From UBA1930 sp943368475 (GTDB taxonomy: Bacteria; Bacteroidota; Bacteroidia; Chitinophagales; Chitinophagaceae), in assembly GCA_943368475.1 (NCBI GenBank), contig CALRLF020000003.1, positions 1 to 64,000 on the forward strand: 64,000 bases of DNA. The letters are read 5' to 3'. A program made the translations under genes and the position numbers. Shown one piece after another: positions 28,373-37,076 of this stretch (position 1 is the stretch's first letter; every line of letters starts with the position of its first letter). A model generated the notes under the pieces. The model saw only the letters and a list, made by a program, of their open reading frames with translations, made no database searches and was not told the origin of the DNA.

Positions 28373-29248
28373 TTATCTGTCTCTACTAACGTAAAATTTA
28401 TTTTTTTCAATTAGTTTTTCATCTTCATATAATTCAAAATAATACCAAGCAGCTTTATAAAAATTGGATTTATCCAATACCAAATCGGTTTCTTTTACTT
28501 GTTTAATTTGAAACAATTCTTCATTGTTTTCTTCAAAAAATACAATACGGTATTTGCGTTGTTTGGCTAATGGAAGAATTATTCTAATAAAGCCTTTATC
28601 GTTGGTGAAAATATGCGTAGATGCTTTCCAAACAGGTTTGGGTATAAATGGTTTTATAATAATTTCATCGTCATCGTAAGTACGCTGAATGGTGTCTTTA
28701 GTAGTTTTATTAATCGAATCTCTGTAGCGTTTATAATCTTTGTATTCAATTGTTGCAATTAAGGAGTCTTTATTAACCTTATAAATTTTTATGTATCTGG
28801 TTATAGGTTTCTTAGTTTCATTGGTAGATGAATCTTTCTTTTTATTGGTTTTAGGCTCATCTTCATCATCATTGTTTACATGTGTAACTTTTATGGCTTC
28901 GTAATTAGATGGGCTTTTAGATTTCGTAAAAAAATAAGCTCCACCTTCAAATACATATTGTACCCGGTAATACACTTTATAACCAACAGGTACATTGTTG
29001 TCTACAAAACCATTTTGTGGTAACCAAGGCGATTGAGATGAAAAGATGGATCTGAAATATTTGGTACTATCAAATGAACGTTGCACTACCAATTGCACCA
29101 TTTTATCGAATGGATTAATCCAACTAACTTGTACTTTATTTTTTGCTAAATAACGAGTGGTGAAATTGGGTAATGTATCTTGAGCAATTGCTTTAGATAA
29201 ACCAATGAATACTACACACAGCACAATAAAATATATCCTTTTCATCAT
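28373..29248 (-). CDS. Secreted protein with fibronectin-like N-terminal domain, function unknown
   Basis: A 291-residue protein with a signal peptide (MMKRIYFIVLCVVFIGLSKAIA, about 22 residues; either of two adjacent ATGs at 29248/29245 could be used). Residues about 25-115 (VQVSWINPFDK, VVQRSFDST, GYKVYYRVQYVFEGG) have the strand pattern of a fibronectin type III fold. A Lys/Glu/Asp-rich linker at about 120-150 leads to a second beta-rich part. No catalytic motif. Probably a periplasmic or surface protein. Confidence 0.62.
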   Translation of the reverse strand: MMKRIYFIVLCVVFIGLSKAIAQDTLPNFTTRYLAKNKVQVSWINPFDKMVQLVVQRSFDSTKYFRSIFSSQSPWLPQNGFVDNNVPVGYKVYYRVQYVFEGGAYFFTKSKSPSNYEAIKVTHVNNDDEDEPKTNKKKDSSTNETKKPITRYIKIYKVNKDSLIATIEYKDYKRYRDSINKTTKDTIQRTYDDDEIIIKPFIPKPVWKASTHIFTNDKGFIRIILPLAKQRKYRIVFFEENNEELFQIKQVKETDLVLDKSNFYKAAWYYFELYEDEKLIEKNKFYVSRDR

Positions 29249-29276
29249 GGCTTCAAAGATAATGGCTGCAGTTATA

Positions 29277-30164
29277 TTAAAAACTCAAAGTGTTTAATGG
29301 CAATGATAAATTGCCTTGTAATCCACCACTGTGAATAATTAATAGTTTATCGGTAGTTGTAAAATATTTTTTTTCAATAAGGTCTTTAACTGCAAATAAA
29401 AGTTTACTGGTGTACACAATATCGGTTGGTAAATTTTCGGCCTGCCATAATTCGTTCATCCAATTAATTAAACTTGTTGGATGTTTTGCATAGCCACCAA
29501 AATGGTAATCATGCAAAATCGTAAATGCATTATTCCTTTTTTCTGCTGGTAAAAGACTTTGAATATCTTGTTCTAAACCTGTATGACCTTTTAGTGCACA
29601 GATTCCAATGATTTGCTGATATGGTAATGCTGCATTGATTAATCCTGCTAACATGGTTCCTGTACCACATGATGCAATAATGTGTGTGTAGGAACGAGTA
29701 TCAACCGTTTGCAAAATTTCAGTTGCTCCAAGCATGCCATTAGTACTAAAGCCACCTTCATTAATCCAGTAATAATTATTAGCGAGTTCTTGCTTCAGCA
29801 GATCTTTGTTTTTGAATGCTTCTCTGGTAATAAAATGAAGTTCCATTCCATATTCTTGTGCAGTAATTAGGGTAGGAGAAATAGGATTAAGCTTTTCTCC
29901 ACGAATAATACCTATACTTTTAAATCCTGCTGCTTTACATGCAAATGCTGCTGCCACAATATGATTGCTGTATGCACCACCAAATGTGGCAATTGATTTT
30001 TTATTTTGTTGCTTGGCTTCTTCGATATGATACTTTAATTTAAACCATTTATTACCACTAACAATAGGGTGAATTTCATCTAATCTTAATACATCTGCAT
30101 TAAATCCATTGAATAACGGAGAAATTAATTTTTGAAGGGTAATATCAGGTTTGATTTGTATCAT
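29277..30164 (-). CDS. ACC deaminase / D-cysteine desulfhydrase family PLP enzyme
   Basis: A 295-residue fold-type II PLP enzyme. The N-terminal RLDEIHPIVSGNKWFKLKYHIEEA has the PLP lysine in SGNKWFKLK at about 37-44, then ATFGGAYSNHIVAAAFAC, ASCGTGTMLAGLI (phosphate-binding Gly loop) and the C-terminal LLIIHSGGLQGN. This group includes 1-aminocyclopropane-1-carboxylate deaminases and D-cysteine desulfhydrases; in Bacteroidota the latter-like activity is more usual. Divergent from the nucleotidyltransferase gene. Confidence 0.85.
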   Translation of the reverse strand: MIQIKPDITLQKLISPLFNGFNADVLRLDEIHPIVSGNKWFKLKYHIEEAKQQNKKSIATFGGAYSNHIVAAAFACKAAGFKSIGIIRGEKLNPISPTLITAQEYGMELHFITREAFKNKDLLKQELANNYYWINEGGFSTNGMLGATEILQTVDTRSYTHIIASCGTGTMLAGLINAALPYQQIIGICALKGHTGLEQDIQSLLPAEKRNNAFTILHDYHFGGYAKHPTSLINWMNELWQAENLPTDIVYTSKLLFAVKDLIEKKYFTTTDKLLIIHSGGLQGNLSLPLNTLSF

Positions 30165-30214
30165 ATTTGGTTAAATGTTATATCCATTATCTTCGCACAA
30201 CTTAAAACAAAAGT

Positions 30215-31117
30215 ATGCAACCTACATTAGTAATTTTAGCAGCAGGTATGGCCAGCAGATATGGCAGTATGAAACAAGTGCAGGGTTTTGGTCCAAGTGG
30301 CGAAACAATTATGGAATACAGTATTTACGATGCTATAAAAGCTGGTTTTGGCAAAGTGGTTTTCATTATTCGTGAAGAATTTCATGAAATGTTTGCTGAA
30401 AACTTTGGCAAAAAGTTAGCAGGTAAAGTTGCTGTTGACTATGTTTTTCAGGCATTGCAAAGTCATACAACAGGCAGAACCATTCCTGTAGAAAGAACCA
30501 AACCTTGGGGAACAGCTCATGCTGTTTTATGTTGTAAAGGAAAAGTAAATGAACCATTTGCAGTTATTAATGCCGATGATTTTTATGGTTATGATGGTTT
30601 CGTTAAAGCCTATGAATTTTTAACCAAACAGGCGAGTGCAAGTGAATATGCTATTATTGGATATGAATTAAAAAAGACTTTGAGTGATAATGGTAGTGTG
30701 AGCCGTGGTGTTTGTAATGTGGATACCAATGGCAATTTGGTTGATATCAATGAACGTACAAAGATTTACAGAAATGAACAAGGCATTATTACTTATGAAG
30801 ATGCTGATGGATTGCATGAAGTAAGTGAAAATGCTAGTGTAAGTATGAACTTTTTTGGGTTTCATCCAAACTTTATCAATAATTGTGAAAGTTATTTTGA
30901 TGCATTTTTAGATGCAGAAATTAATAACCCTAAAGGTGAATTTTTTATACCATTGGTAGTAGATAAAGTGGTTAAAAGTGGTACTGTAAAAGTAAAAGTA
31001 ATACCAACTTCGGCACAATGGTTTGGCGTTACTTATAAAGAAGATGCTCCAGGTGTACAAGCAAGTATTGATGCCTTGGTAGCGGATGGAACTTATCCAA
31101 ACAATCTTTGGGCATAA
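30215..31117 (+). CDS. NDP-sugar nucleotidyltransferase family protein
   Basis: A 300-residue nucleotidyltransferase. The nucleotide-binding start LVILAAGMASRYGSMKQ at about 5-21 is the family signature; AVINADDFYGYDGF at about 114-127 carries the metal-binding Asp. It lacks the left-handed beta-helix acyltransferase tail of GlmU, so it is probably a sugar-phosphate nucleotidyltransferase. Substrate unknown. A terminator follows at 31143 and GH31 starts 85 bases later. Confidence 0.85.
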   Translation: MQPTLVILAAGMASRYGSMKQVQGFGPSGETIMEYSIYDAIKAGFGKVVFIIREEFHEMFAENFGKKLAGKVAVDYVFQALQSHTTGRTIPVERTKPWGTAHAVLCCKGKVNEPFAVINADDFYGYDGFVKAYEFLTKQASASEYAIIGYELKKTLSDNGSVSRGVCNVDTNGNLVDINERTKIYRNEQGIITYEDADGLHEVSENASVSMNFFGFHPNFINNCESYFDAFLDAEINNPKGEFFIPLVVDKVVKSGTVKVKVIPTSAQWFGVTYKEDAPGVQASIDALVADGTYPNNLWA

Positions 31118-31142
31118 TAAATCAAATCATCAGTAAATATTT

Positions 31143-31170
31143 AAAAGGGAAGCATAACTTCTCTTTTTTT
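31143..31170 (+). terminator. Terminator of the nucleotidyltransferase gene
   Basis: Stem AAAAGGGAAG / CTTCTCTTTT (one G-T pair) with loop CATAA and a terminal T run. Confidence 0.85.
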
Positions 31171-31202
31171 ATGCCTAATTTGCAGTATGTAAATTTTACA
31201 CA

Positions 31203-33551
31203 ATGAAAAAAATATTGCTTGTTGTCTTTTCTTTTTTCTTCATCTTAACCAATGCTCAAATGAATCGTTTAAGTGAACAAATTGGTACTGTAAAAAAAAT
31301 TACACCAACTAAAACTGGCTATGTCTATGAACTATCCAATGCTTTTGCAACCATTAGTTTTTATAATGCAACTACAGTTCGTGTAAGGGTTACAAAAGAA
31401 AAACCTGTAGGCGATTTTTCTTTTGCAATCGATAATTTAGTTCCTGTTCAACCAACTATCAGAGAAGAAAGTTCTGGTAATGATAAAATTTATTCTACCG
31501 ATGCTTTAAAAGTAGAAGTGTTAAGTACGCCTTTCCGAATAAATATTTATAATAAAGACGGAAAATTAATTTGTGGAGATGATGCAACATTGGGCATTAG
31601 TTGGTTTGGCAATCAGGTAAGTTGTTATAAAAAGTTACATGCCGATGAGAAATTTATTGGATTGGGTGAAAAAACAGGAGGTATTAACCGCAGAGGTAAT
31701 GTTTACCAGCATTGGAATGCCGATGTGCCAGGTTATGCTTTAAATGCAGATCCTTTGTATTCTACCATTCCATTTTTTATTGGTGTGCATGATAAAATGA
31801 CTTATGGCATTTTCTTCGATAATTCTCATAAATCCTATTTTAATTTTGGTGGTGGAGCCGATGAAGAAATTTTTCATTTTGGTGCCGATGATGGCGAAAT
31901 GAATTATTACTTTTTTGGAGCCAATACTGTTGAGCAAATTATTAAAGATTATACTGCTTTAACTGGTCGTACAACCATGCCACCCATGTGGAGTTTAGGC
32001 TTTCAGCAAAGTCGTTGGGGCTATGATAATCCTGAACAATTATTAACCATTGCTAAAACTTTTAGAGATAAAAAATTACCTGCCGATGTAATTGTGAGTG
32101 ATATTAATTACATGGACAGTTATAAAGTATTTACTTGGAGCAATAAGTTTCCTGATGTAAAGAGTATGATGAGTAGTATGAAACATATTGGTTTTGATAT
32201 GGTAACCATCATCGACCCAGGTATTAAGGTAGAGAAAGGCTACAAAGCTTATGAAGATGGGGTTGTGGGCAATCATTTTGCAAAATATCCCGGTGGTAAA
32301 TTATATGTTGGTCATGTTTGGCCTGGGCGTTGTCATTTTCCAGATTTTACCAAAGAGTCTACCCATAAATGGTGGGGCAATAGTTTTAAAGAAAGTCATG
32401 TAGACAATGGCATTCGTGGTTTTTGGAACGATATGAATGAACCAGCAGCATGGGGAAGAGAATTTCCTAACCTAATAGAATTTGGTGAAGGCAAAGACAA
32501 AAAAACGTTATTTACTGTAAAAAACGCTTACGGCTTATTAATGGCAAAATCTACCTATGAAGGAACAAAACTTTTAATGAATGGGCAACGTCCGTTTGTA
32601 TTAACCAGAGCTGCTTATTCAGGTATTCAAAAATATTCAGCACAGTGGACAGGAGATAATGTAAGCAGCGATGAACACATGCTTTTGGGTTTCCGTCTAC
32701 TCAATAGTATGGGTGTTAGTGGAGTGCCTTATGTTGGTATGGATATTGGTGGATTTATTGGCAATCCATCTCCCGAATTATTTGTACGTTGGTTAAGTTT
32801 GGCAGTGTATTCTCCATTGTTTCGCAATCATACACATATTGGCTACAACCAGCGTGAACCATGGTTATTTGGAGAGTTTAATACAGATAAAATTAGAAAA
32901 ATTTTAGAGCAACGTTATCAGCTGTTGCCTTATTTATATAGTTCATTTTATCAAGCACACACAACTGGTATGCCTATAAACAGGATGTTGCCAATTACTT
33001 ATACTTACGATGATAAAGTGTACGATGGTAAATTTGAAAATCAATTTCTATTTGGCGATAATTTGTTAGTGGCACCATGTATTTCAACGCAACAAGTAAC
33101 TGAAGTTTATCTACCTGGAAAAAACAAATGGTATAAACAAAGCAATGACAAATTGTATAATGGAAGTGAGACATACTTTGTTGCTTCTCCTTTAGAAGAT
33201 GTTCCAGTGTTTGTAAAAGAAGGAGCAATAATTCCTATGCAAAACACAGTTCAACATACCAAAGAAAAAGGTGATGGCATTTTATATTTGCATGTGTATA
33301 AAGGAAGTAACCCAACTACATTTGTTTATTATGAAGATGATGGAGAAACCTACAATTATGAAAAGGGTAATTATTACAAGCGTTCAATTTTATACGATGC
33401 ATCATCGAATAAATTAATGCTTGAGCAAAAGGAAGGAAGCTATGCTTCCAAATTCAACAAAGTAAAAATCATTTTACATGGATTTGCAAAACCAAGTAAG
33501 TTGGAGTTTAACTTAAACGATGCTGCCATGATTATCCATTTGCAAGATTAA
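31203..33551 (+). CDS. GH31 alpha-glucosidase/alpha-xylosidase family enzyme
   Basis: A 782-residue secreted glycoside hydrolase of family 31. Signal peptide at about 1-18 (MKKILLVVFSFFFILTNA). The nucleophile signature GFWNDMNEP is at about 406-414; other blocks are PPMWSLGFQQSRWGY, DVIVSDINYMDSYKVFTW, the acid/base region QWTGDNVSSDE at about 480-490, and PLFRNHTHIGYNQREPW. A C-terminal DUF5110-like beta domain is suggested by DGILYLHVYKGSNPTTFVYYEDDGETYNYEKG. It releases alpha-linked glucose or xylose from oligosaccharides. Ends in a bidirectional terminator. Confidence 0.94.
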   Translation: MKKILLVVFSFFFILTNAQMNRLSEQIGTVKKITPTKTGYVYELSNAFATISFYNATTVRVRVTKEKPVGDFSFAIDNLVPVQPTIREESSGNDKIYSTDALKVEVLSTPFRINIYNKDGKLICGDDATLGISWFGNQVSCYKKLHADEKFIGLGEKTGGINRRGNVYQHWNADVPGYALNADPLYSTIPFFIGVHDKMTYGIFFDNSHKSYFNFGGGADEEIFHFGADDGEMNYYFFGANTVEQIIKDYTALTGRTTMPPMWSLGFQQSRWGYDNPEQLLTIAKTFRDKKLPADVIVSDINYMDSYKVFTWSNKFPDVKSMMSSMKHIGFDMVTIIDPGIKVEKGYKAYEDGVVGNHFAKYPGGKLYVGHVWPGRCHFPDFTKESTHKWWGNSFKESHVDNGIRGFWNDMNEPAAWGREFPNLIEFGEGKDKKTLFTVKNAYGLLMAKSTYEGTKLLMNGQRPFVLTRAAYSGIQKYSAQWTGDNVSSDEHMLLGFRLLNSMGVSGVPYVGMDIGGFIGNPSPELFVRWLSLAVYSPLFRNHTHIGYNQREPWLFGEFNTDKIRKILEQRYQLLPYLYSSFYQAHTTGMPINRMLPITYTYDDKVYDGKFENQFLFGDNLLVAPCISTQQVTEVYLPGKNKWYKQSNDKLYNGSETYFVASPLEDVPVFVKEGAIIPMQNTVQHTKEKGDGILYLHVYKGSNPTTFVYYEDDGETYNYEKGNYYKRSILYDASSNKLMLEQKEGSYASKFNKVKIILHGFAKPSKLEFNLNDAAMIIHLQD

Positions 33552-33579
33552 CTCAACAAAATCTACTTGTATAAATACA

Positions 33580-33610
33580 AAAATGGCGTAGTTAAAAACT
33601 ACGCCATTTT
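33580..33610. terminator. Bidirectional terminator between GH31 and the cold-shock gene
   Basis: Perfect stem AAAATGGCGTAGTT / AACTACGCCATTTT with a 3-base loop, lying between convergent genes. Confidence 0.92.
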
Positions 33611-33634
33611 CATTGTAATCATATGTGTTAAAGC

Positions 33635-33829
33635 TTAGGCTTTCAATTTTACGTTAACTGCTGTAAGACCTTTACGACCTTCTTCTGTATCATAAACAAC
33701 ATCATCACCTTCTTTAATGGTTTCTTTAACACCGGTTACATGAACAAATACTTCTGTACCTGAACCATCTTCTTTAATAAATCCAAAACCCTTGGCTTCA
33801 TTAAAAAATTTTACTTTACCTGATTGCAT
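33635..33829 (-). CDS. Cold-shock domain protein
   Basis: A 64-residue single cold-shock domain. RNP1 is KGFGFIKEDG at about 14-23 and RNP2 is EVFVHVT at about 26-32. Such proteins bind single-stranded RNA or DNA and melt RNA structure. It has its own unit, with a 130-base upstream stretch as expected for a long 5' leader, though I see no defined element there. Confidence 0.95.
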   Translation of the reverse strand: MQSGKVKFFNEAKGFGFIKEDGSGTEVFVHVTGVKETIKEGDDVVYDTEEGRKGLTAVNVKLKA

Positions 33830-33959
33830 AAAAATTACTTTTCATAATTCAAACATTAGAATTACGGCTGTAATGTACGATTGTTTGCTTAAATATTTTG
33901 ATTTGATTAAACATCATTTCATAAAAACTTCAGTATGCCTGTATTTTAACAAAATATAG

Positions 33960-34409
33960 TTACAACCACTTCTCAAAGCAAACGCTATTTTCTATATGTT
34001 CATACTGACCATAATTGGGCATTACTTTGTATCCATTCTTGGGATATAAAGCCAGGGCTTCAGTTTGTTTATTGCCAGTTTCTAAAATGCATTTGCTGTA
34101 GTCTAATTCTTTAGCCCATGCTTCTAAAGCTGCTAAAATAGTAGATGCAATGCCTTTCCCTCTTTGCTCAGGTACTACAAACATTCTTTTTACTTCAACA
34201 ATGGTTGGTTCATAAGCTTTAATAGCACCACAACCTACAGGCTCATTGTTTAAATAAGCTACAATTACATGCTTAATAGCATCAATTTTATTAAACTGGG
34301 CATAAAATGCATGGTCATCGCCATCTTTAATGGCTAAATCTTTATCTAATTCCTTAACAAGTTCCTGAAAATGTAGGTTTGAAGAATTTGTTTTTACTAG
34401 TTCAATCAT
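33960..34409 (-). CDS. GNAT family N-acetyltransferase
   Basis: A 149-residue GNAT protein: VKRMFVVPEQRGKGIASTILAALEAWA is the acetyl-CoA-binding motif A (R/Q-x-x-G-x-G/A) at about 73-99, followed by ALYPKNGYKVMPNYG. Substrate unknown. It stands alone between the cold-shock gene and a repeat. Confidence 0.87.
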   Translation of the reverse strand: MIELVKTNSSNLHFQELVKELDKDLAIKDGDDHAFYAQFNKIDAIKHVIVAYLNNEPVGCGAIKAYEPTIVEVKRMFVVPEQRGKGIASTILAALEAWAKELDYSKCILETGNKQTEALALYPKNGYKVMPNYGQYEHIENSVCFEKWL

Positions 34410-34444
34410 ATGCTAATATAGTAAAGGATTTTTTTTATGTAATA

Positions 34445-34468
34445 AGCAGTTGAAAAAACCCAACTGCT
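34445..34468. repeat. Inverted repeat AGCAGTTG / CAACTGCT
   Basis: An 8-base stem with an 8-base loop located just before family A copy 3. No T run follows on either strand, so a terminator function is uncertain. Confidence 0.55.
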
Positions 34469-34471
34469 GTT

Positions 34472-34528
34472 GCGTTGTTGTGAATCCTGACTAGCAGGGC
34501 ACCCTTCAACTGAATAGTGTTATTCAGC
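34472..34528 (+). repeat. Dispersed intergenic repeat, family A, copy 3
   Basis: GCGTTGTTGTGAATCCTGAC, AGCAGGGCACCCTTCAAC and a terminal TATTCAGC; nearly the same as the copy at 44433-44493. Confidence 0.82.
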
Positions 34529-34536
34529 TTTTTTAA

Positions 34537-35172
34537 TTAAATCCAAGGTTTGTACAACATTCTGTACAGTTGTATCAATGCAGTAATAAAGAAAACACAA
34601 CCCATAATAAGGTTCAGGGTTTTATTACTGGTTTTCATTTTTGTAATAGCCCAATTACCCCCATGAATATACACACCAATGCCAGCCAAAGTACCTAAAC
34701 CTGCACCTAAACAAAAAATATTAAAGTGTGTAGAGGTTGTTTTTAAAACACCATTTTGAATAAGCTGTGTACTCCACAAAAACCAAAACGGAATTTGCAA
34801 AGGGTTTAAAGCACTGATACTTGCACCTAAAAAGAATCTGTGCAGTTTATTATTCAATAAAACTCCTTTTTTTTCAATAGTTTGTTTGCGGGCAGTAACA
34901 AAAGCCATTATTCCTAACACAAAAAAAATAATAACAGTAAGCCAGCCAAGGGTTTTAAAAATAATTTTGTGTTGTGCAACCCAATCCATGCCAGTTAAAG
35001 CAAAACGCAAATAAATAATTTCAACTATGGCAACACCAATACCAAAGTACCAGGCTTTTTTATAACCTTCCTGTACACTTAATTGAGTAGCAGTCATATT
35101 CATGTTGCTCAGCACAATTTGTCCTAAAAAACTTATGCCAAAGGCAATGCATAAAATACTGATTAATACCAT
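34537..35172 (-). CDS. LysE-family transporter
   Basis: A 211-residue membrane protein with about six hydrophobic segments, including an N-terminal FGISFLGQIVLSNMNMTATQ block, a central hydrophobic helix FKTLGWLTVIIFFVLGIMAFV, and FFLGASISALNPLQIPFWFLW, resembling the conserved NP motif of LysE/RhtB amino-acid exporters. Located in the inner membrane. Substrate unknown. It lies 11 bases after the ATP-grasp gene and probably shares its transcript. Confidence 0.75.
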   Translation of the reverse strand: MVLISILCIAFGISFLGQIVLSNMNMTATQLSVQEGYKKAWYFGIGVAIVEIIYLRFALTGMDWVAQHKIIFKTLGWLTVIIFFVLGIMAFVTARKQTIEKKGVLLNNKLHRFFLGASISALNPLQIPFWFLWSTQLIQNGVLKTTSTHFNIFCLGAGLGTLAGIGVYIHGGNWAITKMKTSNKTLNLIMGCVFFITALIQLYRMLYKPWI

Positions 35173-35183
35173 GTGTGCTACAA

Positions 35184-36233
35184 TTAGTCTAATGCTAAAT
35201 CATATTTTTCCAGTTCTTCATAACGTTTAAAAGCAGCCTGAAGATAGTTTTTACCATCACTAAAATTAACATAAGGAACACCATTGCCATGATTTATTTT
35301 TCCAATTTCATACATGTATTTCCAATGTGTTGCAATGGTTTTTAACGCTGTAAAATAGCTCATGCCACAATCATAAATATGATTAGGCTCGGCACCAGTG
35401 CCATTAAATTCAAGTATAGAAAAATTCCTCCCAGCTTTTAAATCTTCTAAACTTGCAGCTTTTACATCAAATCGGCCATAGTAAAAGTGTTTGCTGTAAT
35501 TACTTAAATCATCGAATACCTTGGTAAGACTTTCGTTAATTTCTTTATGCAGGTTAATAAACTTTGCACCACGATTGTGGTTGCCAGTAATACTTAAAAA
35601 GTAAATAGCATCAGTAGCAATAATATCCTCTAAATGTTCTGCATGTTTTGCAAAAAGCTCTTCCTTTCTGTATTTAGCTTTAGGGTGTTGTTGTATCAAC
35701 TCAAGCAAACTTGCTTTGCCGTTGCCTTTAACTTGCATGTATTCTTTTGCAATGAAGCCAGTTACTTTTCCTTTATTAGAGTTGGGATAACGAACATAAA
35801 AAACACTTACTTCTAATGGCCATTCAATCATGGTTTGTAATAAATAATCAAACGGTAAAGTAGTATGGTATTTTTTTAATTGTTCAATGTTGTCAATTTT
35901 TCTAAAGCATAAACCTTTGCTTCCAATATCGGGTTTTGCGGCAACTGGAAATTTTAGTTGAGCATTTTCAATTTCTTGCACAACAGTTTCGAAACTTTGC
36001 TGTGGATTTATATAAATGGTAGTAGGGTAACTTTCTTTAGGTAGCTGATCAAACATTTCTCTTTTGGTTTCACCCTCAAAACCTGAAAACTGCAATGTGG
36101 GATTAACACTTGAGAAATACCAGAATGTTCTTGTGCGTAAAAAATAATACAACCACACAAATACAAGTGGAGTATAAATGAGATAAAAAGGCCACAGTTC
36201 CCAATTGGTTATTTTTTGCCAGTACTTTTTCAA
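35184..36233 (-). CDS. ATP-grasp-like protein with N-terminal membrane segment
   Basis: A 349-residue protein. A hydrophobic segment at about 15-35 (WPFYLIYTPLVFVWLYYFL) may anchor it. The rest has ATP-grasp features: FPVAAKPDIGSKGLCFRKI (nucleotide-binding Lys in AAKPD) at about 94-112, FDYLLQTMIEWPLEVSVFYVRY, and FYYGRFDVKAASLEDLKAGRNFSILEFNGTGAEP, where Asp, Glu and Asn (EFNG) would bind Mg-ATP. ATP-grasp enzymes ligate carboxylates to amines; substrate unknown. The start is a TTG at 36233; an in-frame stop lies four codons upstream. The amino-acid exporter next to it hints at an amino-acid or peptide substrate. Confidence 0.7.
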   Translation of the reverse strand: MKKYWQKITNWELWPFYLIYTPLVFVWLYYFLRTRTFWYFSSVNPTLQFSGFEGETKREMFDQLPKESYPTTIYINPQQSFETVVQEIENAQLKFPVAAKPDIGSKGLCFRKIDNIEQLKKYHTTLPFDYLLQTMIEWPLEVSVFYVRYPNSNKGKVTGFIAKEYMQVKGNGKASLLELIQQHPKAKYRKEELFAKHAEHLEDIIATDAIYFLSITGNHNRGAKFINLHKEINESLTKVFDDLSNYSKHFYYGRFDVKAASLEDLKAGRNFSILEFNGTGAEPNHIYDCGMSYFTALKTIATHWKYMYEIGKINHGNGVPYVNFSDGKNYLQAAFKRYEELEKYDLALD

Positions 36234-36389
36234 TCTTAATTTTTCAGGTGGGCAAATTTACAGTGAAGCAGTATTCAATACATTTGTTTTAGGTAAACGG
36301 TGTGCGTAATTATTGTTAATAGTTTTTCTTTCCCCATTGCAACAATGCTCATTTAATCATTTGTGCATACGCCTACATTTGTACTGCTT

Positions 36390-37046
36390 ATGAATAATTT
36401 TCTAGACACATATCAGCACAAAGGCTTAAGAAAAAGATTGGTAGATGAATTAAAAGAAAAAGGCATTACCGATGAAAAAGTATTAGAAGCAATTAATACC
36501 ATTCCACGACACTTTTTTTTAGATTCAGCATTCGATAAAATTGCCTACGAAGACAGGGCTTTTCCTATTGGTGAAGATCAAACCATATCTCAGCCTTACA
36601 CAGTTGCCTATCAAACCCAATTATTACAAATAAAAAAGGGCGATAAAGTTTTGGAAATTGGTACAGGAAGTGTTTATCAGGCAACTGTTTTAGCCGAATT
36701 GGGTACATGGGTTTATACCATTGAACGACAAAAAAAGCTATACCAGAAGAATGAAAAATTTTTCTTCAAGTCAAAATATCCCAACATAAAATTCTTTTAT
36801 GGCGATGGCTTTGAAGGTTTACCAACGTATGGTCCATTTGATAAAGTAATTATTACAGCAGCAGCACCCTTCATTCCACCAAAATTGGTACAACAATTAA
36901 AGGTGGGAGGCATGATGGTTATACCTGTTGATGAAGGTGACGCACAGCGTATGCTGCGTTTAACCAAGCAAGCAGATGGTACAATGGAAGAAGAATCTTT
37001 TGAACAGTTCTCTTTTGTACCTATGTTGAAAGGTAAAAACGGTTAA
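36390..37046 (+). CDS. pcm: Protein-L-isoaspartate O-methyltransferase
   Basis: A 218-residue SAM-dependent enzyme that repairs isoaspartyl residues in aged proteins. The ATG at 36390 (MNNFLDTYQHKGLRKRLV) fits the family N-terminus better than a GTG at 36363. Motifs: IPRHFFLD, PIGEDQTISQPYTVAYQTQLL, VLEIGTGSVYQATVLAELG and DKVIITAAAPFIPPKLVQQLKVGGMMVIPV. The SAM motif reads GTGSVYQ where many homologues have GTGSGYQ. Probably in one unit with the rRNA methyltransferase gene 31 bases downstream. Confidence 0.93.
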   Translation: MNNFLDTYQHKGLRKRLVDELKEKGITDEKVLEAINTIPRHFFLDSAFDKIAYEDRAFPIGEDQTISQPYTVAYQTQLLQIKKGDKVLEIGTGSVYQATVLAELGTWVYTIERQKKLYQKNEKFFFKSKYPNIKFFYGDGFEGLPTYGPFDKVIITAAAPFIPPKLVQQLKVGGMMVIPVDEGDAQRMLRLTKQADGTMEEESFEQFSFVPMLKGKNG

Positions 37047-37076
37047 TCGGCTTATCTTCGCTGTTTTACAGTTAGC